This document shows positions 27,501 through 42,500 of a DNA stretch of 64,000 nucleotides, piece by piece. Below the pieces are notes generated by a model that saw only the letters and a list, made by a program, of their open reading frames with translations, ran no database searches and was not told the DNA's origin. The DNA lies in NCBI GenBank assembly GCA_911728455.2, contig OU452228.1, forward strand, positions 11,484,104 to 11,548,103. Direction: 5' to 3'. The position numbers were made by a program, and so were the translations under genes. Every line of letters starts with the position of its first letter. Positions within the stretch are counted from its first letter, which is position 1. Origin of the DNA: Marthasterias glacialis. Lineage: Eukaryota; Echinodermata; Asteroidea; Forcipulatida; Asteriidae.

Positions 27501-30500
27501 AACACCCAGTTGTGGGGACTCCCTATTATTGTTGTTCTATTATTCCCTTTTCTAAAAAATCCCTCTGTGGGGCCACGGTTTGACAAAGAAAAAACATTGT
27601 GGGGGACCTTTGTTCCATTGTATAAATGTCCCCACAAGGACATGTGTGTGTGCTTGTCCACACTGTCGTGAGTCACTGCATGTCCGAGGACATCTATTGT
27701 GTCATTCTATTGTTCCTGTGCTGAAGCTATCTCCATTGGTTTTGTACACAAATGGCTTCCGAGGACCCATGAAAAAAAAAAAGAACTGACAAGCGAGGAC
27801 CTACTTTCCCTTTTGTAAAATGTTCTCAAAGGGTCAGTCATACATGCCCAAATGTGTTTTATAACACACCTCTGTCTAAAATATGCAATAAAAAAGAACA
27901 CTTTTAAGCATATTTTTACTGAACTGTTTTAGTTCAACAGTTAACCCAAAAGCAGTTCAACAATAACCAATTCAATATTTGAAGGAATGCTTTTAGTTTC
28001 CCTAGATTAAATTTTTCAGTTGCTGTTCACTGTTCACAACATGAGAGGGCGCTGTAACAATCAAAAATTTTGATTACAATGCCCGACCAGGAACTGCATC
28101 CCGGAATTTACGCACGCGCATTGTCTTGATGAACGTCTGGTTTTAGAAAATGTACAAACCATCTGCCACCATCTTGGTCATGTTCCCTGTATCCAATAAC
28201 AGTAATAGATGCTAATATTTATTGTACAAAAAGGAACCAGACTATTTGCCCTTCCAGCCTCGGTTTGGTTACATTGGTTTGAATGGGAGAAAATCAAGAT
28301 GGCTGCACCATGATAAAGGTCTATTGCCCTCAATAGTCATTTCACGTCTTGTCTGAACTATTTTTTCGGACAATGGTAAAATGGAGATCAATTAAGAAAT
28401 CCTGACATAAATCACAGGCCTGGCTTGTGTTTGAAACAACGATTAGTAATTCAGCTTTTTCTGTAAGATGTAGAATGGCTTCCATAGCCAGTTACAAACA
28501 CACATACCAACTCGGGTCACGCGGAAGTCCAAAAATACAAAGCGTCTAAATTTACCTTGCCAAGTATAAAGCAACAGGCCTAAAAATAAGGATGAGACAT
28601 GTAAAATTAAAAAACACACTCAGGCCATGCAATTAAAAAGCTGAGTAACAAACACAGGAAGACGACCCTTAATGAGAGTCTGCTGGCTGCCAATGACCGG
28701 AACAGCCTGATGGCCACCTGAAATGCTTCTGACTTAAAAACAATGCCCAGGGGGATGAAGAGACAATAGAGGGGCCCCAGGGCCTGGACTTACTCCCTCT
28801 GCGATGGTATCAGACAGGGGGGTAATGTAGACGTGGTGCGCTTACAAACAACCAGACAGACACAGGAAGCCATAATTAACAGAGGTAATGAAATTTTACG
28901 AAGACTGAGAGCAACAAAATGTCCGTTTGAAACAATGCAACAGAAAATAAAAATACAGACTCTAATGCATGTAGATAAAGAGAAGACAATCTTCATACAA
29001 CAAGAGCAAACATTTCTTTAAAAAAAATGAGTCTTTAAAATTGTAGCCTTAACTTTGTCTGCTGGTCTCTATTAGAAACCCAGCACTCTAAATTTCAAAG
29101 GACCTTTGCTGAACCCATTATATTCCAACAGGCTTGTAGCTCATCCAACAAACTTGTAGCTCATCCAACAAACTTGCAGCTCATCCAACAAACTTGCACC
29201 TCATCCAACAAACTTTTGTTTGTTTGTGTATTACCTACTTGTTTTTTATTTCTTTTTTTAATCCTAAATCTTTTTTTTTTTTTTTTTTTTTTTTTGGGGG
29301 GGGTGTTTATCTGATTTTCCTTTTTTAGTGTGTTTATTTAAGTATTTGCTACATTGTTTTATGTACCATAGGTTTATATTTTCAAAAATGTAAATTTCAC
29401 ATGCAATTCAGCATAACTGATGCCATGTTTTTATCTGAATAAACCAATAATAATTAATAATAACCACAGTTTATAGAGAAGAAATTCTGATGTACTTGAT
29501 GTTACCGCAAACCTCCACCATGCAAAGTTTCAAATCCTACTTCAATGTACCTTGCTATTGTCTGTCAAAAGAGGGAAATTTTACAAAAATATAGGAACTT
29601 TCATTCTGACGATAAATTGTTTTCGTAACAATGGGTTTTGGTACATGGAGTTGGTTACAGAAATTTTAACACGTGAAAGCTAAAAACAAAAGAAAAACAC
29701 CTAAAACTGAAAGGTTGAAAATGATTGTAACACGCTATTACAGACTTAATTCACCAGATGCAAAAATTTGTGCAAAAATTTTGAGCCCAATTTTGAGCCT
29801 CTTTAAGTATATATATATATCTACCAAGGGTAAGAGTCATTGCTAAGGAAAAGATTCGATATGTGGATCCAGATGTAAGGTGGTATGTTGAAATGATGGC
29901 ATTTCCACCTTCTAGTAACCCATGGAGTTATTGATTTAAAGGAGCTTCTGGGAACAGTATCCTCAGTGCTACAGAAGTAGATCAAACAGCATGACTTCTT
30001 TATATTCGAAGAAAATAACACATACTTTTTCACAATGCAGACATAAAAATGTATAAATTCAGATGCAAGTCTGAAATTTCTCATTAATTTTGCATTGTGA
30101 ATTTTGGTTAGCTGTTTCCAAGTTCTTCCCCCTTCTTCATTGTTCGTTACAATCCCCGCCCTTAAGTGCATGCACGTGCCATTGGAAGTCTACAAATAAT
30201 GCTAGATCAATGAAGAGAAGAGGAAAAAAAAAAGCGTCTACTTTTAGTTTTCCCCGCAGGGAGCGATTCCACGAAACCAAAGAGCCTATTCCCCGGGATG
30301 ACTGACACAAAGGGGTCAGCAGTTACCACGCACTATAACCGTTTGCTAATCCATCAAGTCCTTTTACTCCCCTCTCTTCATGACCTCACCGATGGAGACC
30401 TATGACCTGAGGAAGTTGGAAATTACCTTGCGTTTTCCCCCCGGGGCCCTGTGACGCATTCTGTTTTACGAGCAATGGGTATTACATTGCACAGATTGTA

Positions 30501-33500
30501 CACAACTTAACAGAGAAGGAGAGAGAGAAAAAAGAAAAAAAGAAGGAAAGACCATCAAAAGAAAAGTGCCCTGGACATAACTTCCCAGGTGTTTTAACAC
30601 CCCTCCCCCTATGAAACCAAACTGATGAAAGTTTACAATATTTGCCCTGAATCTCCCAGGGTTTTAACAGGCATTCCTGTACCACCCACACCAGTGTGCG
30701 GTCCTCTTTAAAAAAAAAATCAAAGTAGCACAAAATATATGGTTAGTTTTATACAAAGTGATGGCTTGGGACCACAATGTTTTAAAATGTGAGATTTGAT
30801 CGCGTAAGTGGGAGGACGCTTTCGAGAAACAACAGCCATTTGGCTTGGGGGCTTCGGATAAGAAAAGAACATGAACTCACTCGTTGTGCCATAAACATGT
30901 CATGTTTGGTAAAAAAAAAAACCTTAAACTTCTCCCAAGGCCCGAGACATCGCATGTCACAGATTAGGTTTTTAGTCTCTACGTGATTGCGTGGGTTTTC
31001 CCCAGTTGAGGATTTCCTCCCACATCTAAACCTGGGATTTCTTCAACATCTTCTCCTACTAATGATAATAATACTGCAGTCGATTTCACAAAGCACTAAG
31101 ATCAATCTTAAGATGAGTAAATGGATAAATCAATCTTAATTGCTAAGGAAAGTGTGATGTCACAATACAAATCACTATGCATCTTAAAGTTACATGTAGG
31201 ATGATTCCTAAGTTAGGAAGAGCTTGGTGAAATTGATTGCTGGAGCCTTATATAGCACACATATCTACCAACAATTAGGTACTCCTGGCACTTATTATTT
31301 TGTTTCTAAGACAGGTTTGTAAAGTACGAGACCCATTTATGTAGCACCTTGAATGGGTTTACAGAGTGCTGCGGCATATTCAGCAGCCACCGCCACCAAA
31401 CGCCGGGGCAAACCCCTTCTCTCAGTGATAAGTGTTACTGGATTCTTTTACACGCATTACACAACTAGCGGGACATATGGCTTTACGCCCCATCTGAAGG
31501 TATCTTGTGGCCTTTGGGTTACAGTGCAAGTCACCTTTGAAAGTTCCTTGCTTTTATTACCAGAAATATATAACAATAACAATAGTAATCATAATAACAG
31601 TAAGCACACTTTCTCCCCCCCCCCCCAAAAAAAAAACAAAAAAAAAAAAAACAATGCTGTACCATCACTTGGCAAAGTATATTTAAAACAAGCCACTGAA
31701 TCATCACAGATTCCAACTTTAAAATATCCTCTCTGAGTTACACTACTCTCTAAATGTAAAAGAGTGAAAAACCACTCTTTTTGTCCGCCATATGGCTCCT
31801 TGCAAGAGTGGTATGGCAGACAACTCTTTTTAGAGTAAATAACATGTATTTTCACTAGCTTCAGAGTGAAATTCACTCCACTTTCACTCAAAAGAGGGTG
31901 GTGAAGAGTGAGTTTAACTCTCAAAATAGCCAAATTAACACCACTCTGACAAGCGAGTGAAATTTTCACTCTTTTATATTTAGAGAGTACGTGGAATAAT
32001 AACTGATAAATATAAGTTTGATTCCTTACAGGGTCATTAAGTTTTCCATTCGTGATAGGACTAATTACTGCTAATAAGTGAGTCAAGTCCTTCCACGCTT
32101 GACTCAGTGGTGTCAGGCATGAGAATGGGTGACGATAAAAAAACAGGAAATCAATTTTGTTGGTACATTAATAATCGCGAATTGCAACTGGCTATTGAAA
32201 AAACAATCGGAAAAATCTAACGTAAAAAAATACATGTCCGGATTTTGGGCAACGTCCGGAAAGTGGGCAACGTGATGCCCGGTTGGCGCCGCACTCGGTG
32301 TGAGCCCCGCCGCTAGCGGTAGTGGGACCGGGGCCGAGTAAATGGGAGGAAAAAACTCAATGAAAAAATGATGAAATTCTAACAACGCTAGACGTATCTT
32401 CTCTTAAAAGCTCACAGTAATGATCTTCCAAGTTTGTAATCCATGCATCGGTCACATTTATAAATTTGTAAAATTTGTCTTTACCTGTGATAAGCGTTGT
32501 GACCCATTCACCATTAAAATTTACTCTTCAAAAAATTTTCAGTATCTTCAAAATAATCTTGAGAGTTTAAAAAACCGTAGCACTTTAGAAAAATATAAGA
32601 AAATAATCTGCAAACAACGACGATTCTCCACACACGTGCGTCGGACACACACCGTCTCGAAATTTCTGCCAGGTCATAGGTCAAAACGTAAATTTATCTC
32701 CAGCCGTAAAATGCCTTAACCGTATCTGGAAATGGTGCTTTCATTGGAAAGTGTGTACTGACGGCTGGTGGAAGAGGCTAAAATAGAAATCGCAGCCGAA
32801 TGTACACATTGTTGTCAGTAGACTTAGTAAAGTCTCCATACTTCTGCGTTCGCTGCATCAGCATCAAATGTATTGCAATCAACAGACGAGCCGTATCGTG
32901 AAAGAAGCAAGGAATGAGAGAAGTCTACTCATTTCGTCTTGCACGCGGGGGGCGGCCTGCCTAACCACCACCCCGCACGTACCACGGACGGTTATTTTTC
33001 ACAAACGAGAGATGTCACGCACGTAGAGTACATTATACATTACGATTAACGTTTATAAGGTAACAATTTCTGATTTAAAAAGAGAGATTAGCAAAATACA
33101 CATGTATACCCCCGAACCTCACCCCCAAATTTTATATCAAATTCACATTGATCTCGAAGACCACAAATTTGAAAGGAAAAAAACCGGAATTCCGGTCTAA
33201 ACCGGAAGATTCTCATGCCTGTGGTGTGAATGACATCATGTTTGAGGAAACTGACCCAAGAGGAAAACAATCACACCTGTTGAGGGAAGAGTGTCTTACA
33301 CCTGCTTTTGGTATCTGTGTAATTTCAAATCAATCTGACTCCTGTTGCTTTATTTTAAGACTCAATTGGCATTCCATTTCCTATTTTTACTCCTCCTAAT
33401 ATAATAAGTAATTTCCCGGACAGGACCCACCAAGATCTTTCTCACAAAATATTTTACCTGGAAGTTGTTCCTTAAAAACCTTTTGTTTCTTCTTGTTTTT

Positions 33501-36500
33501 TGGGGGGGTTTTTTTGGTCATACTTATAAGTAATCTTGTAGTCAAAAACACTGGGCAGTTCAAAAGCAGTAAAGTCCCATTAATTACTGTCTTTTTACAA
33601 CTGTCTGTTATTGATGATTTTTTTATTGTTTCTGCTTGTTCTCTTTTTAAAGCTGTTGATAAACTTTGTGTATGTGACTTTTTATGTAATCTGGTCGCAA
33701 TTCAGCTGTTGGCTGCAATGACTGAATGTTAATAATTCATTTCAAATCAAATCAAATCAAATATTAAATAAAACAAACCAACCACAAAAACTGAAAATCT
33801 GAGCACTTTCACAAAAATATTATCCAGAAATAAATTCAACATTAGGACTTGGAAAATTCTCTGACTTTTGACTAAACCGGAACAGGTTCAACGCCCCTGG
33901 AAGGCCACCTGTTTAGTCCGTGTCCCGGATGTTTGCTGAAAAAAAAATAATAGGAAAAGAAATCCCCCAAGACTGGGGGGAAAAAATGAATATCATATTC
34001 AACCTTTGAACATCTTGTAGATTATGTTTCCTGGACCCAGCTGTTGTTTGATTGTTAATTCAGTCGCTGGACAATGCTGCTGGAAATCAGAAAAACACAA
34101 CTCTTCCAGACTGTTCTGGAGGAAATAACAAGCAGGCCATGTTGGGAGGGTTTGTAAGATTGTGGTTTAGATGTCAAGGAGAACAAGGGAGCTCCGTTCT
34201 GCACCTGTTATGGGGTGTAAGGGATACCAGCGTTGGAGGGGAACACAGATCCGAACCTCAACCCTGACCGAAAAACCAAACCAAACGCACACACAGGTCA
34301 TACAAATGAATGTAGTCTGATGAACTATGGTACCATTGGCCTTATGAGTTGGCCATCTCATGTCTTGTTCCCTATGTGATGCTCATTATGGTATACCCAG
34401 TCTGCTTGCAATTGTAACCTCGCTTTCAAAATGCCTTTTTTTGGTGAAATCGATAAATTAAAAAAAAAAACGCACCCTGAGTTTCTTTATTCCATATGTC
34501 AGGAATACCACAGTTCTTCCCATGAAACGTTAACTGGTCATTTCCAGTGATGCAGCATTCAAGCTCACTTCAAGTATATTAACAATGAAATGTGTCGGAC
34601 CAGAAAGTCAGATACGTGTAAATGATTGTAAAAAAAACACCACACAGTAATTCATAAAATACAAATAAATTTGGGTACACAGAAGTAACACATTCACCAC
34701 ATGAAATGTATACTCATATAAGTACTTTTAGTCCATATTCAATTAACTATTCTGTCGAATAAGATGCTTTGATCAAATCCATCAAAGTCCATTACTTAAT
34801 TTAATTTGAAACTTAATTATAAAGAAAATGCGGAATTCATGACTATATAACCAAAGTGATTAGCCATTTGCTAAAACCTCAATTTCTGAGGTGAAACTTG
34901 TGAAACTCATTTCTGATGTCTGCTTAAGGTGCATGGGGTGGCATGGGTGGCTAGTGTGTGAAGAGCTCACCTCTCACCAATGTGGACCTGGTTCCATTCC
35001 CAGCAAAGGCCATGTGCGCAGAATTGTAATAACAATCATCCTCACTGGCAGCTGAGAAGCTGAATTGCAAAGGACACGGCTACACGTGTTCGAGCTGCAG
35101 ACATGCAAGGGCACCTTTGGCAGCCAGCCACATCAACCCACCAATGACCACAGAGCACAGCCTGTTTGGCTTTTCAGGAGGGAGGAAAACCGGATAACCT
35201 GGAGAAAAATCCTTGTGGCACAGAGGAGAACCAATGAACAACTCTACTCACATTTTGGCCCTAGCTGGAAATCATCTAGCCACCCATTTATGCGTTGAAT
35301 CTCTCGTGCACCTCGAGGGCTTTTCTCCAGGCCCTCCAGTTTTCCTCTGATTTGACGACTACAAGTGTATAATTTACTTTACTGAAAACATCTGCTAAAC
35401 AAAGACATCAACTCAATCAACTGCTGTCCCATACAAAAATGTGACAAGATTAACAACTCAGTACAGTCAATCCAAGCCAACACTCATAACGTTGAAACCC
35501 TGCAGCTAAGTTCACTAAATCCTTTAGTACACTTGTTTGTCACATCTTTCCACCTAAGATGGGCTGTCCAACACTCAGGACACCGGATTGTTTTGGAGGA
35601 TTGACAATCAACAGATGGTCCAGGGAAGCGGGAAATGTATTTCTTCAGGTGTAATGGACACCAGGGCCAACAGGCTAAAAGAGAACACAATTTCGGGAAC
35701 TCTGTATGTACCTGTCACTAGGCATAATTGGTAACAAGGACAAGCCAGTAAAAGTTAATTGGTTACTGGAAAAATTTGTTATATATTTTAGTTCGATTTG
35801 ACCTTAAAAGAGTTGTCATGTTGGCCTTCCACTTTTCATAATTTATCGTCTCCAATAAATCATGATTTCTATCAATTTAAATGCAGGGTCAGGTTTGTCT
35901 TTGAAGTGGAAAATGTGAATATTAAGATCCATTGTTACATAAGAGTAAAAAAACAAGCAGCATTTTATTTTGTATTTCTTTATTTATTTTATGTTACATT
36001 TTGTTTATGAAGAGCGTCCTGGCTGAGCATCAAGCCCATCAGACTCACGCTCTGTTGTTTCTGATCAACAGAGTGTGGTTTTGAGTGCCGGTTATGACAC
36101 TTGAGTAAGACACTTTTACCATAATTGCTTTGTTTTTCAGACGGGACGTTAAGCCATAGGTCCTATGTGTTGTGTAGTGCATGTAAATAGCCCAGTTACA
36201 CTTATCGCTGAGAGAAGTGGTTTGGAGCTACTGAATGCACCACAGCACCTTGTAAACCCTTATAAGGTGTTACATAAATGGGTCTCATAATTCAAAAAAC
36301 TTCAAAAACCTGTCTTACAAATTTAAACACACACACAAACGCTTTGAGAAGCCTGTGTGTAAAACTAGTATTATTATTACAGTTTTTTTAATTGTCTCAT
36401 ACATTGAATGGTTTATTTTAAACATCCCTACCTTGGTTGAAGAAAAATGCATCGGTACGTTTCGCTGGTGGTCACAAGTTCAAATCCCGCTCAAGTCAAT

Positions 36501-39500
36501 TTGTCTTTGTTCACCCCAAAATTGATTTAAAAAGTTACCCAGTTTTCCTCATGGCTTATTGCTTTCTAATTTTTATCACCAATTCTCAAAGGAAACCACG
36601 ACCAATACTCAATTCTGAATGAATGTGCACAACGATACCAGGGGCCAATTTCACAGAGCTGCTTAAGCACAAAAAGTAGCTAAGCACAACAAAATCATGC
36701 TTACCAGAATAAGGTTACCGGCCAAACTACCATGTCGTATGTACAATTTGTGACTGGTATCCTGCTCATTTTTGCTTAGCCAATTTTTTTTAAGCAATAT
36801 TTTCTGCTTAAGCACCTCTATGAAATTGGACCCAGGGTTTGCTCACCAGGGCCAAATTTCAGTTGCTTAAGCAGACAATAATGCTTAACAATTTTCTGCT
36901 AAGCAAACATAAGCAGCATACCAGTCACAAATGGTACATGTGACATAGTATTTTGGCTGGTAACCTTATTCTGTCAAGCATAATTTTCTTGTGCTCAGCT
37001 ACTTTTTCTGCTGAAGCAGCTCTGTGAAATTGGGCTTTGGAGGTTGCTACACAAAAGCTTGCCCCGAACCACTTGACATAGCAACTGTCTCTGTAGTCAA
37101 ATTGAAGCGGTGACTTGTGACTACGCAAGTCATCGCACCAGACATTATTCAAATCTAACTCGTAAATGGCTCATTGCAGCAATCAGGGCCCAATTTCATG
37201 CCCCTGCTTACCACGGTATTCTGCACTTATGGAGCCCTGTAAAGCATGTGATTCTATGGGTCATGAGCGCAGAATTCCACAGTAAGCAGAGCCATGAACT
37301 TAGGCCCTGGTAAAACAATGTAGTTTGGGGGTCTTCGAGTGCCTTTTTCTTGACTTTGACAGTATTTTCACTTGGAACTATTTCTCTGGAGGATTGGTAT
37401 TAACTGTAGTATCAATTGACTTTTTCAATATGAAACTGATCCAATTTGTTTCAAAATTTACAATTGCTAATGCTGTACTTTGTTTTAAACAGTTTTTTTT
37501 TTTTTTTATTCTCAGATTTCATCTCCCTCCTTTTTTGGGGGGAAATATTATAATATCATCGCGTGCACCCTCATCCAATTTAACCAATAAACCATATGAC
37601 AAGGTCTGGCTGACGCCACCCCAACCTCTTTCTCTCTCTCTCTCTCTTTCTCTCTTCCTTCACTCCCACCTGTTGCTGAAAATCTGCCGTGGTTTGTTGA
37701 CAGAGTTTTCTGGGCAGGTCCCCCGGGAAGGGGTGGGGGGGGGAGAGTTTAGAAGAGAGGGGCCTGTTCGGACAGGCCGCTCAACAATTACTTAATAAAC
37801 AAATGGAAATCTAATAATGTTATTTGTTCTGTTCTGGACAAAGAACAATGTTATAACAACCCATGCACATGTAACATTTAAAAAATGAGTCCTGGCTTAA
37901 AGATGGGGTCATACTTTGGTAATGCCCATAAAAAAAACGATTAAGTAGTTCTTATCTGAGAGCCTACTTGTTATAAATATGGCAATGGTAGTAAGCATCT
38001 TGCAAAATTAGTTCGTCTGAAGTGCCCCCGTTGATAAGAAATCAATAAAAGTATGTCAACAAATTTTCATCTCCAGAGATCGCCTGTGTAAGCGACTTTC
38101 TGAAATATAGTATTAATAGCTCTCGTGAACTGGTTGCGAACTGGTTGCAGACTGGCTGACATGACCTCCTGTATCGAATTACACACCGGCTGAAATGCGG
38201 TTGGTACCCGCTGTGAACGAAAACCACAGTGCTTTTTCATCTCGCTACAAATGGATTCAACGTTCTTGATGAAAATACCGTTACAGCTTTTGGCTATTTT
38301 CTTAACAAGTAAACACTGTATCCAACTGAAACTTTCACGGGTGACTTTTATTGTATCTTTCTTGATAATTTTGCCTATAAATCTGCATTGACGATGACCT
38401 TACCTTTAAATTATCAAACGATAAAGCAATCGACCTGCATACAAGTCATCATGATAAAAGTTACAATGTAAATACGTATACAGATGTAGAAGTTCATTTA
38501 TTTTGTTTTTTATTTTGATTTTTTTTTCTTCAATTTTGTCAAGTTTGATATTAATCGTCTTTAACTGGGAATCTCTTTGGTACAGATGTAGATACATGAT
38601 GTACCACGTCTTCTTCATGAGCCACAGACCACTCCCACAGACCTTTGATTCTGTTTCAAGGCCCCTCCCAAGTACATGTATGTAAGCCTATTATGGTTTT
38701 AAAAATATGTCTACATTTTTTTTATTTTTTTTTATCAATTTTATTTTTAATAAATCCATTGTCCATCTGTATTGGAAAGCATCCAGAGGCAATAAAATGG
38801 GCAGCCAAACTGTGTGTGTTTGGTGGGGGGGGGGGGCTGGAGGGGTGGAAGAGTTCATGAGACAAATCCACAAGGACCATGTCTGGGGTAGTATCTTAAT
38901 CCTCAAGCTTAATTTTCCCCCTAAATGTTATGCTTGATGTAAGGACAGAAGGTGAGGGTGACATAAAGCACATGTACCCATATGAGGGTACTTTTATAAT
39001 GGCCTCTATGGGAATTCCATATGGCTGCTGGCTAGAGCACGGCGTCCTTTACTACATTCAGCAGCAGTTAGCAGAGGTGGGCAATGACCGAGGCGGATGC
39101 CGTGGCAATCTTGACAACTGGTCACCGCCACAAGGGGTACCAGTGATGAGTACATGGGGGGACAACTGCAGGTCAGAAACGGGTAACGGGTTGCCAGGGT
39201 TATGCTAACCGTCAGAAGGTATTAATGACCAATGGTGACCAATCTGTGTACAAAAAGTCCAGGGCTCGAATTTTACACTGGACCACATGCCCAAGGCCGG
39301 TGATTTTAGCATTGAGCCAGTAGGCCTAAACCCATGACCAGACAAGCCAGTCGGTCTTGTGTTTCTCAATTAAATAACAATACCTCACTGTGTAATATCT
39401 TGTAAAAAAAATTACGATCAAATGTTGATTTTGAGTCTGATTGCTCAATTCTGTTGAGAATCATAGTATACTTAACCATAAAGTAAATGAGATAAATCTT

Positions 39501-42500
39501 CTCTTAGTGCTTGTTCAAATAAAAACAGTTCCTATGTCAATCTGTGCAGAAAGTTCTTTCTCTTATTGGATTCTGGTCTTGTAAAATAAATTCCGCTCCA
39601 GTAAAAATAATTGAGCTACAAGCCCTCCGTTCTTGCGGAATTTTACCCCAAATTCTCAAGGACACGCTGAGAATGGTTCTTCCACCTGCAAGAATTTCTT
39701 GCTGAATTCCGCATCGACCACAAGAGTACAAAAAATTGATCACATGAACGATTTTCATGACTTAACATACAGGTTTGTTGGTCTCAATTGCAGTTTCCTG
39801 TTTAATGGTTTCTCAACATTGTAAGGCCTTTTCACACTATCAATGGCAGATCCGTGTTGAAATCTAATGGGAGTCAACTCCGTCTTGACTTGGTAAAATT
39901 TCAACACGGTAAAATGTCGGTAAAATTTCGGATCCGCTCTGCTTTCACACTAGCTCTGTGCGAAATCAGCTTGCGGGTTACACGTATAACGTTCAGCCCG
40001 TGTATTGTGCGATTGTGTCACACTGGCCAAGGTCATACAACGATCCAAGTTGAAAACTCCCATACTGCATTGCACCCATGTTTGCTGCATGCTGGATGGC
40101 ACCACGCACTCAGCACAGATCGAAAATGAACCCAGAGTGTTCACACTACGGCTTTCGACCTGTGTTGGCACAGATCAATAGCTCTCAACCCACCAACCCA
40201 CCAGGGTTGGTTTTGACACGGATAGGTCAAAGCCGGATTGAAATATTGTAGTGTGAAAACATCAGTCAAATCTACACAGATCAGACCCATGTCCAACACA
40301 GAGATTTTTCGTAGTGTGAAATCAGACACCTCTGTAGTTCATTAAATTTTGTGTTCAGATATTAAAATTCTGACGAATAATTTTCACTTGACACTTAACT
40401 TTGATTGCTTCTCCTCACCCAGGAGTGAATGGGTACCTGAAAGGGTACAGATGGCTCATGTGCTGCATACTCCTAAGGAGTTGCGATGGTTCCAGGAATG
40501 CTTAGGGCCCGAAGAACGGTGGTAATAATAATAATGCAAGGCACTTTGAGGGGACTAACAAATTAATAAATACATGGTAATTGACTATTGTTATTTTTAT
40601 TATTAATATTATTATTGTCTCTGCCTAGATTTCTTCTGGCAAATAAGGGTTGCATTCCTTTTGACAAGTACATGCTTACATTATATTGACCTCAGGTCGA
40701 TGATTTTTTTTGAAAGATCTACTTGATTTGATAATGCAAGTCATTAAGAAGACCACACTTCTGGCACGAGTAACAAAGGAATTGCACGGATGCAAGTAAG
40801 AATAATGTCTGGTACAATGACTTGATTGATCACAAGTGAAACACTCTAACTGGATTCCCCAGACTAAAGAGTTGCTAAGTCATACGGTTCGGGGTAAGGT
40901 TTTGTACAGCAATGTCCAGAGTTTGAAGGAATCAGTACCCCAAACTTGCTCTGCATGGGGACTGGGAACACACAAGCTAACGTGCAAAGATTCCGGCATA
41001 AAGTCTGCAATTTGCTGGCAGATTCAGACCTGACGCTTCATGGAGACAAGAGAGTTGCTTCCAGTGGCTTAGACAAAGCATTTTCTCTGGGAGGGTGTAT
41101 GGATGCCAATGGCAGTCTTTGGAATGCCAGGTGGCAGCAGACCTACCAGGTAAATTTCCACTGTTAATGCAGTTCTGAGCATGCGAACGTTTCCGAGAGC
41201 ACTGGATTTACCTGCTGCCACCTAGTGTCCCAAAAACATCTCCTATTTGCAGACTGACATATATTTGGGGTGTATGGAAGCCAGTTTGCCGACTTTCTCC
41301 ACAAGAAAGACGTAACACACCCAGGATGCAACCCCACAGTATTCCATGTTACGACAACAAACAATGATTTTTACTGGGCAAATTGGATGCCCTTGTTCTA
41401 CTTGATTTAGTGCTTCATTTGCCAACTAGAGCTCAAAAAGCCGTTTGAGAAAACTACCCTCTAGTCGTTACAACCCTGGGTGACACTGTGCCCCTACTCG
41501 TCCCCTTAAAATGTTCCGTAAATATTTACATTTCCCTCACAGATGTGCACTTTACTAAAAGAAGAAACTGCCTTGCCCCTAATACATGATTGAGGCATCT
41601 AGCCTGAAGTTTTGTATATCATATGATATCCACAATCCAAATACAGACAAGAAGACAAAATTGGAAAATCTGCTCAGATTTACAACAGCAAATCTCCTCT
41701 AATTGCAAAACCCTAAGCAACATTTAAAAACATCGAAAGCGACAGTCAAAACAAAAACAAAGACCTCTTTGGGCCTCCTAAGGTAGGGTCTAGACTTGAT
41801 CAACGTCCATCTGGATCCAACAACCCTTGATCAAAAACTGCAATCTGATAATCTATCCAAAGTGCTTCAGGAAGTGGGTGCTAGCAACCCCTGATTTGAT
41901 GCTTCTCTCCCTGGACAAGCATCAAGGACACAAACTCCCAAGAAAGGGTTCAACCACAGTCCTAACCAACAACTGTTTCAGTCGAGGCTTAAAGCCCCAG
42001 CTCAACATTGGTAAAGTGTCTGTAAATGCTTCCTTTCTTTGCACAAATCAAAATGTAACAAAACCAACCTGTTTCATTTGCGATAAAAGGGAAAAATTCG
42101 TTCAGCAGCTTTGTATACGCATTCTTAGGCAGAGTTTTGGTCTCACAAGAGACGAAAATTAATTTTGAACATTTCTTTATTAATTTAGAAACGATAACAC
42201 TTCAGGCAGAAATATTTCAAGGAAAGTTTTCCGCCATCACTATCCTTATACCATGTAAGGTATATGTAAATCTGTGAACATTTCTGTGTTTCTTTCTTAC
42301 CAATGTTGAGCTGGGGCTTTAAAAGTGTATTATACTATTTTGGGGTTTTTTTTATGTAAAAGTAAATTCCTTTTTACTATTAAACCTTTTTTTTTTTTAA
42401 ATACACACACCATCCAACCAACCAGTGAAAATGTCATCAAATTAGGTGATTCTGTTTTAATGAAAATGCAGAAAAATATTTATGTTTTGTCTGGGATTTT

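Noticed and set aside
29128-29213. CRISPR-like array
   Set aside because: The units are directly adjacent with no unique spacers, and the host is an animal.
38930-39208. 92-codon plus-strand frame
   Set aside because: It is not recognised, has no splice-site support and is within the size expected by chance.
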